From Diorhabda sublineata (lineage: Eukaryota; Arthropoda; Insecta; Coleoptera; Chrysomelidae), in contig NC_079485.1 of NCBI RefSeq assembly GCF_026230105.1, forward strand, positions 29,059,572 to 29,123,571: a stretch of DNA of 64,000 nucleotides, written 5' to 3'. The translations under genes and the position numbers were made by a program. The notes below the pieces were generated by a model. The model was not told where the DNA came from and made no database searches. It worked only from the letters and a program-made list of their open reading frames with translations. Shown here piece by piece: positions 47,721-58,885 of this stretch (position 1 is its first letter; each line of letters begins with the position of its first letter).

Positions 47721-49312
47721 TAACAATTAGAGCACTACCAGATTGTTTTTTGGTACGAATGTTCTGAGAACTGAGGTTGTTAGGGTGAATGAGCTCGATA
47801 ACTTGAGATGCCAAATGAAAACATTAAAATCCATCAGATTTTCAAGCGAGCTAGTCATCCCCGGATAACAAGATATTGTTTTATAAACAAGTATTGTAGT
47901 TAGAATATTTTCTCAATGAAATAAATATTATAGTTAATGTTTTTATTCCAACTATCATATAATCTAAAATAAGCGCCCTTAGAGCAGCTGTAGATTTGAA
48001 TGTTTGTCTATAAAGACAAAAGCAAGATTACATACCACCATAATCAATTCCAGGACAATCTATTTTGGCGAACATAAGGACTAATTCAAATTGGGAAACA
48101 ACAGAACTATAAGAAAGGAAATTTGTGAAGATAATATTTGAACTTTGAAAATGATAATTGAGAATCTTCTAAAGTGAGTTGTTGTCAAGCAAATTCAAAG
48201 TGGATTAAGGAGTTCACTTTTAAGATAAAGACAAAATAATGGAATATATCGCGGATTCAGTTTTCAGAAAGTAAGATTTTTCACAAATTGGAATTAAAGT
48301 TTTGAATACTGTAGAAAACATAGTAGTTTGTGATGAATATACTCAGAAAATTTAATCATTTTTACTTTTCAAAAAAAAATGACTTATCCACCTTCTCCTG
48401 TACGAAAAGAGAAAACATACTTAATCAAAATGAAATGCAGTACAATGTAATCAAAACTGAACTTATTTTGTTATATAAAACTAATTTGAATTTTACTCCG
48501 AATCACTTTCATAGTTGGGTGGTTCTGGTACCATAGGTTCCATTCTCCCTATCAGAATGATTTACATCAGTCATGAAATTCTGGAGGAATAACATTTCTT
48601 AAGCATAACCTCAAAAGAATTTTTTTTCTTTTCCTTTAATGCTGTTAATAGAATGGTTTACAATGGTAGAGTATTTCGTGGAATATCAGCTGGTCTTTTT
48701 CTACCATAAACTCGTAGAAGATTGTACTTGAAAAGGGATTCAACTAGGTTTGGTTTTCTGATAACGCATGACTTTTTAGTTATGATATTTTATTGCCGCC
48801 ATCTTATTTCTGTTTTTCAGGATAACTAATAATAAGGATTCTAACCTGAGAAAATTTCTCTACATGGTAAGAACTCTTTTTAGCGTGCAGTCTTCTAGAA
48901 CGAGCCAATTTAAAAATGCTCAATAAATTAACCATTCTTCTTTGCAATTGGTTAGTATTTTGTAGAGTTTTTTCAAGCCCTTTGCTCTTATTACTGGTTT
49001 TATCTTTAAATTAATTGCATGCTGCGCCCTTATCTTTCATGGTATCATAAATGTAATGTTGTAGTATTTAAAAAACGTTCTACGATAGGTTATTTCTGAT
49101 ACTTTTACCTGTTTCCAAGCCAAATCGGCTTTGTCATGTTTTGCGAGCGACGGGGACATTATTAAGAAGTAACATAGGGTAAATACAAGACTTGGTCAAT
49201 TATTTTGAAAGTTTAATTCACTTGGTCAGAGTAACTTCAAATAATTAATTTTTAATTGGTCAGTTTCGGTTTTAAACTCACGATATACATGTTCAATATC
49301 GTACTTTATGGT
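47721..49312. other. No recognisable feature
   Basis: AT-rich; the open frame at 48330-48536 has no motif. Confidence 0.4.
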
Positions 49313-49928
49313 CACTCGTGAGCAAAAAAATCGACTCAGGCTACATACCTGCAATCGCAAGTCCCTGGCAAAAAACTGAGCACGAAATCTGGAAGGAACC
49401 GTTTGTTTTTTAAGCTGATGCTTTCCTCTTTTTGTTTCTTTCTTCGAACCCCGTTTGGTCGTTCGTTTTTTCTTTCCTCAGCCTATTTCTACCCATCACT
49501 ATCAATTAACCATCAAAGGTCAAGTCACACATCTCCTTTAACAAGAATTCTAGCTGAAAATGGACATGACATATAAGCTGCCCAAGTGGTCACCCTATTG
49601 CGACAAGGCACTGAACAAAAGTCAGTGTGCTGTTTTCAGAGTTTCTAAGTTTACCATCCTTACGAAGAGACTGGTAACTTTCTGGTTCTGGAGGAAAAAG
49701 GTACACATCCGAGAGAGATAACCCAATGTCAGCACATCGCTGTGCAATCGGGCCCTCACTTGTGTTCAAGTCCAACTAGAGATGGAACCTTTTTTCATTC
49801 ACCAAAAAAACAACTCAATAACAACATGGACCACTCATTATAAAGCTTAGACTAATGGTTTTGGGATGCTAAAATAAGAAAAAGAACCGCGACGTTGGGA
49901 CTTGATTCGATTTTTTTGTTCACGAGTG
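49313..49928. mobile_element. Tc1-like non-autonomous element (616 bp)
   Basis: Ends CACTCGTGAGCAAAAAAATC (left) and, inverted, CACTCGTGAACAAAAAAATC (right). TA follows the right end (49929-49930); the left flank is GT, probably a mutated TA. The terminal repeat is the same as at the end of the Tc1-like remnant at 7.2 kb. The interior has no transposase motif. The minus-strand open frame 49775-49590 (MDLNTSEGPIAQRCADIGLS) is followed by stop-broken basic sequence (RKEKTNDQTGFEERNKKRKH) and matches nothing I recognise. Confidence 0.75.
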
Positions 49929-49930
49929 TA

Positions 49931-50799
49931 ATCCCAAAAAATTTTGATGTTTGAATTATTTCAATGTACCTACGCCACTGAAATTCTGGTTTATGTTTAT
50001 CGACAAGAATTGTTTGAATTGTTTTGCGGGGTATTGTTTAATTCTACCCCTTATATGTAACAGAGTGTGTTGTCCGACTCTTTCAAGCTAAACAATAGCT
50101 AACTTTTCTACTCAATTCTCATTTATCACTATCAACATTATTTATGTGTTTCAACAATGAAATAAAGTATTTCTAAAGAGAGTTTTACAAATATTTGTTT
50201 ATTATTTAATTTCAAAACACCGGATGGTTTTTATAAGTTTGAATATAAGTAGAAACCGCAGTTTCTCTTTTTAATTGTTCCAGATCTTCACAAAAAACTA
50301 ACGAACAAAAACATGTTTTAATATTTTCTAAAATATAATATTTATAATATTCACACCTCTAATGTCTCTGATCAAGCATTAGAAAAATGATATTTTTAAA
50401 TTTAAATAAATTTTAAACGAATAACTATGTAATTGTAAAATTGAATTTTACCTTTTTGTCAATTGAAACTTTGAAAAAATACTTTTAACATCAGAATACA
50501 GCGACGTCTTCATTCTTTTCATTATTTTGGTGTCCTGGCAATATCTGTTTTATAATTCTTCTAAAAAGAAAATAATTTGTGTTAACATCGACGTATTTGC
50601 AAAAAAAATCTTCTATGTATTAATTCCAAAGTTTTACTATATTTATAATAAGAAATTTATGCTTTACTCACCATTTTTCACTGTTACATGATAGTATAGC
50701 TTCTGGATATTAACTTCCTAGAACAGAAACATACAACCAGAAAATACCCTTACAAATTTCAAATGGCAATTGAAAAAAAATTTGTTTAGTATAATTATG
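49931..50799. other. No recognisable feature
   Basis: AT-rich; nothing assignable. Confidence 0.4.
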
Positions 50800-51440
50800 G
50801 ATGAAAGCCCAAACTACATCTTACTCTTCACAGAAACCGAATTTGTTCAAAATCCAATACAGATCTCCGTGAAAAGCTGATGCAATTTTTTACGAAACCA
50901 CGATAACGCAAATTTACTCAATTTCCTTCATTAATCACACATGGCAGCAAAATCGGCGGTACATAAACTTCAACTACCCTTCACAGAAACCGAATTTGTT
51001 CAAATATCAAAACGGATCTCCGAAAAGAGCTGTCGCAGATTTGTATCTACGAACTATCGATGCGTTTGGTTAAAAATGATTGTAAATGACATCACCAATA
51101 ATACATTTACTCTGCACGAGCACCTTATTGATTCAAATTTCAACAAGAAGCTGCGAGAAGAGCTGATGTAATATAGAATATAAATTGTATCCACTGAGTA
51201 CAATTTCCTACGTAATCAACAAAAAACCAGATTCATTTTACATGTAGATGTTTGTATGAAAACAACATTGACTCTATTTGTTCCGATTAGTGAATTTTAA
51301 TTTCAATAAAAACACCAAAACCGATATCCCTCGATGCAAATAAAAACCACATCGAGATACCACAAGAACACTTTTCCTTCAATCAATAAAAAGTGCTCCA
51401 ATGATATGGCGATGTAATCCTTAGGAATGATATGTATAAT
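50800..51440. repeat. Diverged tandem repeat, about 150-bp units
   Basis: CTTCACAGAAACCGAATTTG at 50826 recurs at 50979 (153 bases), each followed by a TTCAAA..TCAA block, GGATCTCCG-like sequence and AAGCTGATG. A third, weaker unit around 51110-51180 has TTGATTCAAATTTCAACAAG and GAGCTGATGTAAT. The open frame 50941-51171 is a by-product. Related sequence recurs at 55.4-56.2 kb. Confidence 0.65.
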
Positions 51441-51559
51441 CAAATATCATATGCTTTGATATTAAATTACCCATCATTCGTGAAATATATAACGATATAT
51501 TAACCAAACACAGACTCGATCACATCCATCCTCGAAATCTTCTATGGATCAGTAAACCC

Positions 51560-52040
51560 TCTGATAACTAATCCTTCCTATTATTCTTCTTTGATGTCTT
51601 TACGGCTGGGTCAATTGTTTTCTCGGCCTTGAGTGCCTGCTGATGTCCATCGTTTAGATGTTGGTGTGGGTCCTCAGTCTTTCACAGCTTCTAATGGTGT
51701 CTTCCAATTCGGTAATCTTTTTCTGATCCATCTTTGCTGGGTTCTGATGTACTAGGGAGTGTTCACTGTTTATCTAGTACTGTTGGAAATATGTCTCCGT
51801 GGTGTATATGTATGCAGTATTATTGAAATGAGGTAGAACTTCCTTTTCGGTTCCATCTAAGATCATCCTCCAGTCTTTCCAGTCGTCTTTCTGACATTCT
51901 TGTCTTGTCTACTAGATAGTCGACGTGGTCCTTAAATTTCAGTTCTTGGTACAGTATTTGGATTTGGTGATCAAGCAGATTTTTTCTTCCGCTATATTCA
52001 CGTTGTATTTTGGTTCTATATATGTCCTATGACGACAGAA
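51560..52040 (-). pseudogene. Possible LINE reverse transcriptase fragment (jockey/R1-like)
   Basis: Minus strand: LKFKDHVDYLVDKTRMSERR then LERLEDDLRWNRK, which fits the YLGV.lD..l.f..Hv..l..Ka....r.L.rl part of R1/jockey-type ORF2. Downstream frames contain EDTIRSCERLRTHTN. No catalytic box is visible. The match is short. Confidence 0.4.
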
Positions 52041-52421
52041 TAAGGTTCTTACTGATTCTAAAAAAACATAAATTATGTAGATGAAATTTGAAACTATCTA
52101 TCATTTATATTTAATTTTATTTTTTGAGTTTAACTGATATTGAGTTGAGTTCAATATCTTATATTGAACTGATTTTATCTGGAGAACTTACCTCTTAAAA
52201 TATCATTGTTCGAATTTCATTGAATTTTCATGTTCAATGAAACCTAACCAATATTAGGTTCATGTTTATCTGCTTATGTTGATCGAAACGAAGCAGGTTC
52301 TATTGTTATATAGACCAAATATTCCTTGGTCTCATTAAAATTCCTAAAAATTGGAATATTAAAGATTTTACTGTGAATAATGATTTAATTAATACTGTCA
52401 GTGAAATAAACATTCTATATA

Positions 52422-52610
52422 TCAATATAACGAAATAATAAATTGGTAAAAATCTGTCACATTTCTAGTTACATCTTTATTGAATTGATTTACAATAAAG
52501 GAACCCTGGAAATGGTTTTTGCGAATTATATATGGCAACCGTTCGACCGTTTTTCCTATAAATTGAGAAAACGGGTAGGTATTGCCAGGGTAAATTGTAT
52601 CTAATTTATT
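52422..52610. repeat. Dispersed repeat, copy 1
   Basis: Shares an ordered series of words with 53755-53890: a GTTACnTCTT-like start, CACCCTTGAAATGGTT-like (here GAACCCTGGAAATGGTTTTT), TATGGCAA, GACCGTTTT and GAGAA(A)ACGG followed by TTGCCA. The open frame 52613-52422 on the minus strand is incidental. Confidence 0.55.
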
Positions 52611-52807
52611 CAACTTACATTCATTTATTTGCTGAGCTTACTGCTTGTATCGAAGATAAGTCCCCGTTGCCACTTTCATTTGTATTTCATTCTTAAGATA
52701 AAATATATATTTTCCGCACCATAAACTGATTGGAATTTTTGAGATCTGAAACTTATAAAACAATTTAACGAAGCTCATGAAAAAGATAAATCAATAACTA
52801 TTGTTTG

Positions 52808-53200
52808 ATTTGAAAAGCCTTTTAAGTTTCTACAATTTATCAATAGGTGGCGGTAATAAGTTGTGGCACTACTGTATTTGTGAAAATTGACGTTTGTTAT
52901 TGCAATTTAGAAATTAAGTGAATAAGTTGTTGATAGTGAACGTTTAAAAGCAGCAAAAATTGAAATCAATATTGGAAGGTTACTTTGGATGATTTCAAGA
53001 AAAGCTTTACTTAGCAACAATGCATAGAATCGCTTTGTGCAAATTTTGGTAACGAAGAGAAGACTGTTCACAATGGATTAATAATTATTGCCGAGAAGGT
53101 CGGTTGTTATTTCAAAAGACATCGATACTGCGTACAACATGATAGAAGAAGATAGACAATTGAATTGCAGCTAGATAGAGGCGTCCCTTAGCATTGACAT
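52808..53200 (+). pseudogene. Mariner family C remnant, N-terminal
   Basis: Begins with GCCTTTTAAGTTTC and AATAGGTGGCG, matching the subterminal sequence of the 47.14-47.72 kb element. Coding then reads QQCIESLCANFGNEEKTVHN, the first helix-turn-helix, followed in other frames by IDTAYNMIEEDRQ-like and IEASLSIDI-like blocks. The terminal repeat itself is eroded. Nothing after about 53200 is recognisable. Confidence 0.65.
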
Positions 53201-53754
53201 TTAGGTGCGAGATGGATTTCGCATGCCAGCTCCCATAAAGTACGTCAAAAACTGAATATTTGTTGGTTTTATCGCCTAATGATTAATTGAGCCCGCAGAA
53301 AGCATCAGCTACAGACACTTTAGCTTCACACCTATAAACGCCATAAAACACTGTTACATACAAGCTGGTTACATAGGAGGCTAGCAACAAACTCAGAAAT
53401 GGTTTGCTTTTTAGTCTGGTAAGTTAACAAAAGTTAATGCTATACGACAACAGCATTCGGCTTTAACGAAAGTAGTTTTCTGGTTTCAACCAACTTTGCA
53501 TACGTCTGATTGTTGATTGGCTCATCAGGCTCTGCTGGTTGGTGCGCATTCTGGAAACTTATACAACACACATGAAACAAATGAGAGGTTGAGGCCGAAT
53601 ATTTCGCTTAGTTTGGAATTTGTTTCACTATTTTATAAACTTCAAAATTCACAAATAGCCACACAACTTTTATTTAAAAAAACTACACAATGAAAAACTA
53701 TGGGTAATTCATGATGAACTTTGGGACACTTAAATATTTATAAAAAAAATATTG
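53201..53754. other. No recognisable feature
   Basis: No gene or clear repeat recognised. Confidence 0.4.
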
Positions 53755-53890
53755 TCACCATTTCAGTTACCTCTTATACGATTAATTCACAATGGCGGCA
53801 CCCTTGAAATGGTTAATTATGTATGGCAAATAATGGACCGTTTTCTTAAAATTCAGAGAACGGTGCGGTCTTGCCAAAAATCCATACAAA
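53755..53890. repeat. Dispersed repeat, copy 2
   Basis: Related to 52422-52610 in the same orientation (GGCACCCTTGAAATGGTTAA, TATGGCAAATAATGGACCG, GAGAACGG, TTGCCA). Confidence 0.55.
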
Positions 53891-54619
53891 AATGGAAGAT
53901 AACTTTATTCCTAGAATTTTGATTATCTCTTCATTCTTTCTCTTTTATTGTATTATATGATATCTACTACTGTCAAACACATATGAATTAATATCAGAAT
54001 TTGGTGTAGGTTCAACAATCATTTGAAGAATTTGATCACAACCATATGACACAAAATCTACTCATATGTCATACAAATGATTTTGAGGATGTTGAATTCA
54101 GCTGAAATTTGCTTAAACTCCAACATCTAATGATGTTACTCTATTTAATACCAGTAAACAGTCGACCTATGCTTTTTTCAGCTTCTCACATCTGATGGAA
54201 ACATTTGTAATCTTGGATGGGGGGCTCTGAATTGACATTCACGAAATTTTACCCCTCTAATAGAAAGTATGTAATCAGTATGCTTTATCACTCAATTTTT
54301 ATTTTTCTGTTGTTCAGTTAATATTTATATGGAAGATGTATTAACAATAAATAAATTCCAGTTTTATTATGATTCCAAACCACACCAAATTTTTCATAAA
54401 ACTAATCTTAGTTCTAAGCTCATTTGTAGCTTTATTTTTGTAAGAATACGTCTAGTGACCACTAAATCAAATGAAATAACTTGGCAATAGCTCCAAAAAT
54501 TGCCCGAAGAGTTACTGCTAGTAGTTAGCGGCACTTATTGCTGCTCGGGATCTGGAGCTAGCTCAATTAAAACTGAATCAGGTGATCAACAGATAGATGG
54601 AGAATCATGTATTATCGTT
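53891..54619. other. No recognisable feature
   Basis: AT-rich; nothing assignable. Confidence 0.4.
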
Positions 54620-55170
54620 GGTCTTAAAACAAGACCGAAGCTGCCATTCTTATATATATAATAAAATTGCTCCCATTTGAATGGGACATGAGCAACTTTA
54701 AACAAAAGGCACAGCCAAGTATCTTAAAATAATTATAGATCGTGGGCTGAGCTAGGAGCAGATTCGTCTTGTAGCTTAAGAAACTGTAAGCAGGTTGACG
54801 AGCGAAAGGCGATTGCTGATGAGCAAACATACTTTTGTTCAATGCGGTTGTGTGGGCCGAAGCCGTTGGAATACAAAACTTTCAAAAAAGACTAACACAA
54901 GTGCAGAGAGGACGGTGAACAGAAAAGAATCGGAATATATACAACAGACACAGTCGTGGTGAAGATGTTAAGAGAAGAGAACAACTGGTATCTAGTTTCA
55001 TTCCAATTCTGTACAGCAAACCTAGATCAGGCAGCGATTTCAGTGAAAAAAAGTAAGGTACGAGCCCGAAGGACGAAAGAAGGGTCCCAACCCAAAGTAA
55101 TATGTCAAAAAGTTCCAGGCTGGTGTTCGGAAGAAGAGGCGGATATCTTAATTGGTGCGGGGGTATGATG
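54620..55170 (+). pseudogene. R1-like LINE fragment with an unassigned open frame
   Basis: At 54700-54900 the plus strand reads, across frames, AKYLKIIIDRGLS-like sequence (KYLGv.iD..ls) and NAVVWAEAVGIQNFQKRL followed by TQVQRGR, which fits the R1-clade ORF2 thumb (lLYgapvWaea......r.l...Qr). From 54956 to 55168 a different frame is open for 70 codons (MVKMLREENNWYLVSFQFCT, ending ADILIGAGV). I do not recognise it, and its frame relation to the LINE is unclear. Confidence 0.4.
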
Positions 55171-55399
55171 AGTTTCATAGCGCAACACCCTATGCGGAAA
55201 TGCATGACCTTCTGCAGATAAAAAATCACACGTAGAGCTCATGAGGATTCAAATGAGTTATTACTGAGATGCGTACTACTTTTCAAATGCTAGTAAATGT
55301 GTAAAAAATACATCGACCGTGGCCAAAGTCGATTTATTTCTTAAGAAGAACCTTAATTTTAATATATAGTTGTGCTTAAGAGACCGAAATTCCTCTGTA

Positions 55400-56200
55400 C
55401 AGAAAAAAATAACATTGAGATACCAATAGAGCGCTTTTCGTTGATGTTTCCAAAAGTTCTTGAAGTGATATTTTTTATTATTATCAAGAAAAGTAACTAA
55501 CTAACCAAAATATTTTAATCATGTGAGTAGTTTTGTAAAAACCACAATAACCATGCACCAATCCAGTTTTGTTTCAAATTTCAATACTGAATCAATGAAA
55601 TGGTCACTGAAATTTTCAATGAATACCAAACCAGATGTTTCCACTTATACCAACTTTGCTAAACCAAAAATTATTTGTACTTCTGGATAATATAGATTAC
55701 TTTTAATATACTTCAGTTTTATGTTGCCTCGTGTAGAATTTCTAGAAATCTCCCAAAAGGACCATTCTACAATACCTTAAATTAAAGATGTTATTATCGA
55801 AAATTTCGCTGTATCACAAACTAGCAGATGGAACCACAAGCTACACCTGCTCTGCACAAGCAACGTATTGATTCAAATATCAATACTGAGCTTCATGAAG
55901 AGCTGATGTAATTTGGAATGTAATTGATTTTAGTTCAATTTTTCATTTGTTACTATTTTCGTTCAAATGGATACACAGGATCACTTCTAATCCAAATGTT
56001 TTATGTCATGTTTCCTTCCAACTTAAAAAATAAATAACTCTTTCCAAATTCGAAATTTTCGTAACTGTGTTAGGAAGTAGTAGTTTTTTTTTAAATCACA
56101 TTCAAATACCACAAGAATAACATTCTTCTAAATATCAAAAAGGACTCAAGTAATATTATGACGTAATTTTTACGAAGAAAGTATATAATTAGTCCCTAAT
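55400..56200. repeat. Diverged relatives of the 50.8-51.4 kb repeat
   Basis: Words recur in the same order as at 50.8-51.4 kb: CTCTGCACAAGCAACGTATT near 55853, TTGATTCAAATATCAATACT, GAAGAGCTGATGTAATTTGG near 55898, and ACATTGAGATACCA / CATTCAAATACCACAAGAA near 55415 and 56105. Divergence is high, so unit limits are uncertain. Confidence 0.5.
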
Positions 56201-56519
56201 GAATTAGTTTTTTTCTCAGGAGAATTGTTTTCACTTTTCATGAATTAATTGTAATGAATATATTATTATAAATAAAATTTTAAGGAGTATCTAGTTCAAA
56301 ATCATTATTTTCATCTAAAATGTAAGTCTAGAGTAACCTTTGAAAAAATTAATAATAAGGGTACATTTCTCCAACAAAATTTTTATTTTTGACATACCCT
56401 GTATACGTACAAACTGAGGGTACAATTAGGATTTCAGAAGGCTAAAGATTTTTATGAAATAAAGTTGATAATGAAGAAGTTTTCGATTTGTATTGGGACA
56501 AATGTTATTTACACTGTAT

Positions 56520-57510
56520 ATAGGATGTCTCATAAATAATGTCAGTTTCCAACGTTCATTAATAGTCGAAGTATAGTCCATCGTATTCAATGGTTCTAAC
56601 CAAAATTCAACACACTTTTTGAGCTCCTGATAAAACCATTCTTTGGTTCTGGATGCAAGAATTGTCGCATTGAATTTTCAACAACTTCTCCAAGAATTTC
56701 ACCAGGTATCTGAATAAATAGTAATCTGAAGGTGCAAGGCCCGAACTAAATACTTGATGTGGTAGGAGATCGGTACATCGGTACCACCAAGTTCTTCAAT
56801 CTTATTCTGCATAACCAGTATATGGTACAGCATTGTCTTATTGTAAGAGAACTGAATATGTATCCGAAAAAACAGCTGTCCACTATATGCTTCGGCATTG
56901 ACATCTCGATCATCTGGAATGATTTCAAAGTAAACTGAACCTTCATGATTCCACCAGGTACTCAACTAGACTTTCCTCTAGAATCGAACTCTTTTTGCGA
57001 CTTATTATAGTAATTGTCCAATGCCTAAACACTGATTTTCCATGATCGATTGTTTAGATAGGTAAGTAGGGAGCTGTTTATACACCTTTACACCACGTTT
57101 CGCTTGATTCTCGGTTAATTCGTGTGGCAATAGTTGACAACTTTCATAAGTCTCACCCAATGATTTGAAATGGCGAAGTATGACATCTTTAGAAGGTCCA
57201 AAGGAGTCCGCTAATGGACGAGTACTGGTACTAGGTTAGTTTTCTACTGCTTCATTTGTAACCTCAATATCCCATGCAAGTGGACGACCTGAGTACAAAC
57301 GATCTTCAAGCGTGAAATCTTCGTTGTGAAAACGATTTATCGAATGCTGTGCCGTTGACTCTGAATCTTCTGCTTCAATTTCTCATATTTTTCTTGATAC
57401 CACGGCTGCTTTAAATTTTTGTTTCGAATAATCGCTTAACAATACACGAATTTCATATTTATCGTACTCCGTACTATAAACTATGTCTGTCAATGAACAA
57501 AGCGAGAATG
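56520..57510 (-). pseudogene. Mariner (DD34D) transposase remnant, copy 2
   Basis: Minus strand. N-terminal: CFNRFHNEDFTLEDRLYSGR-like block with a stop, then FGPSKDVILRHFKSLGETYE and SCQLLPHELTENQA. Mid: the frame 56965-56699 with WWNHEGSVYFEIIPDDRDVN (vWWn.eG.v.fEl.p....vna) and RKYNALL-like helix. Then ELGGTDVPISYHIKYLV, where the usual SPDLAPSDYhLF is corrupted. C-terminal: IPGEILGEVVENSMRQF. The third aspartate region is lost. This copy lacks the 1.56-kb insertion seen in copy 1 (1.56-3.9 kb), so it serves as the empty-site reference. Confidence 0.8.
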
Positions 57511-57937
57511 ATCAAACGAAAGTAAAGGGATTGTAATCTTCATAAAACTAGAGACAAATTACGACATGTTTAAATTGTGATATAGAATTTTTCACGTATG
57601 AAAACATCACTTAAGTAAGTGTAAAGTCAATTCCGAATTGTATGTGCTATGAGGTTCTGTTTTTTTTATTAAATTTAGAGCTACCAGCAGCTGATTCGGG
57701 AAAATTCCAAATTACAAACTCACACATAATGATAATGAATAAAATACTGTGAGGGATTTAAAGTCTTGCTTTGGTCGATCACAAAATCTGTGAGTAGAGT
57801 AAATAATGAAAAGTCACTAGTAAAATCACAGTGACTCCAAAACTTACCCCACGCACAAAATTTGATACTAAATGTACAGCAACAATGAGGTTAATCCAGA
57901 TAATTCGATTTTTTTTATGGTCTTCTCACAACATGTA
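57511..57937. repeat. Left flank of the MITE, part of repeat family D
   Basis: Contains TAAAATCACAGTGACTCC near 57822 and CTTCTCACAACATG before the MITE. The same words occur at 60.6-61.15 kb and, partly, at 63.55 kb (AAAATGACAGTGACTCAAG). Confidence 0.5.
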
Positions 57938-58666
57938 CCGGGTGTCCCAATAAGAATGGCTCTCGGCCATATTTCGGGAACCGTTTATAGTACAGCTTCG
58001 GATTTTAACGCAGTTTCCCGGTTACAAAGGAAAGACAATTTTGAGGAGTCAAAAAATGTTAAAATCCGTTCGGTAAACCCGGAGTAATTTATGTTTAAAG
58101 GAAAATGCTTGAAATTTACACATTTCTTAAGATATCTCGTAATACGAAAAAGATATCGACATACGGTTTTCGTTATTCTGTTGCTAATTTGGTCTACTTT
58201 TATATTCCTTAACTAAAACTATTTTCCATTTAACATTTTTCAAGGCTAGATTTAAAAAAATAAATAAATAGCGCCCTCTATAGTATACGTTACTCATTAG
58301 GTTGTTTCGAAATTATAACTCTTAGGTACAACTGGACTTACAGGCGATTTTTTATAATAAAGTTCCCGCTCCCCCCCCCTCTTATTTGAAGAGGTATACT
58401 AAAACCTGTAGAATCAAATATACGCTGAATTTTTTGAAGAATACGATAATCATAGTTTAAATGCATCTTAATTAGGCAAAATTTGTAAATTATTCATTTT
58501 ATAATTTTTGGTATTTAATTACGCCCTCTGGCGGTGGACCTACAACTCTGTAAATAATTTCCAGGTTTTTCTCGAGGTCACTTTTGTTATAAATTTTTTT
58601 TCTTGAAGCTGTACTATAAACGGTTCCCGAGATATGGCCGAGAGCCATTCTTATTGGGACACCCGG
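57938..58666. mobile_element. 729-bp MITE with 62-bp inverted ends
   Basis: Begins CCGGGTGTCCCAATAAGAAT and ends with the inverted copy. The inverted repeats match at 61 of 62 positions. TA lies outside both ends (57936-57937, 58667-58668). The interior is non-coding; the open frame 57872-58087 runs through the left end and is accidental. The near-perfect ends indicate a recent insertion. The mobilising enzyme is presumably a Tc1/mariner-type transposase not encoded here. Confidence 0.9.
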
Positions 58667-58880
58667 TACAATAAACTAAAGGGCTTCTGAATCTGAATAA
58701 GATAATCACAAAAAATCTCACAGGGTGTTCCACAATGCTGTGCCATATCAAAGTTACTTTTTTTTTCTATAAAACACTATATTATTTATTTCGTTAATGT
58801 TCATGGAATCTGATAAAGGTAGAATCAAAATACCAATACATCGTTATTTCGATTTTTGCAAATAAATCAACCTGTATTTT
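58667..58880. repeat. Repeat family D, right flank of the MITE
   Basis: Reads AATAAACTAAAGG, GAATCTGAATAAGATAATCA and ACAGGGTGTTCCACAATGCT then TGCCATATCAAAGTTAC. The block is repeated at 60.59-60.83 kb and in part at 61.00-61.06 kb. Confidence 0.7.
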
Positions 58881-58885
58881 ATGTA

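Noticed and set aside
54882..55229. 115-codon minus-strand frame
   Set aside because: Leucine-rich mirror of the plus-strand LINE-related sequence.
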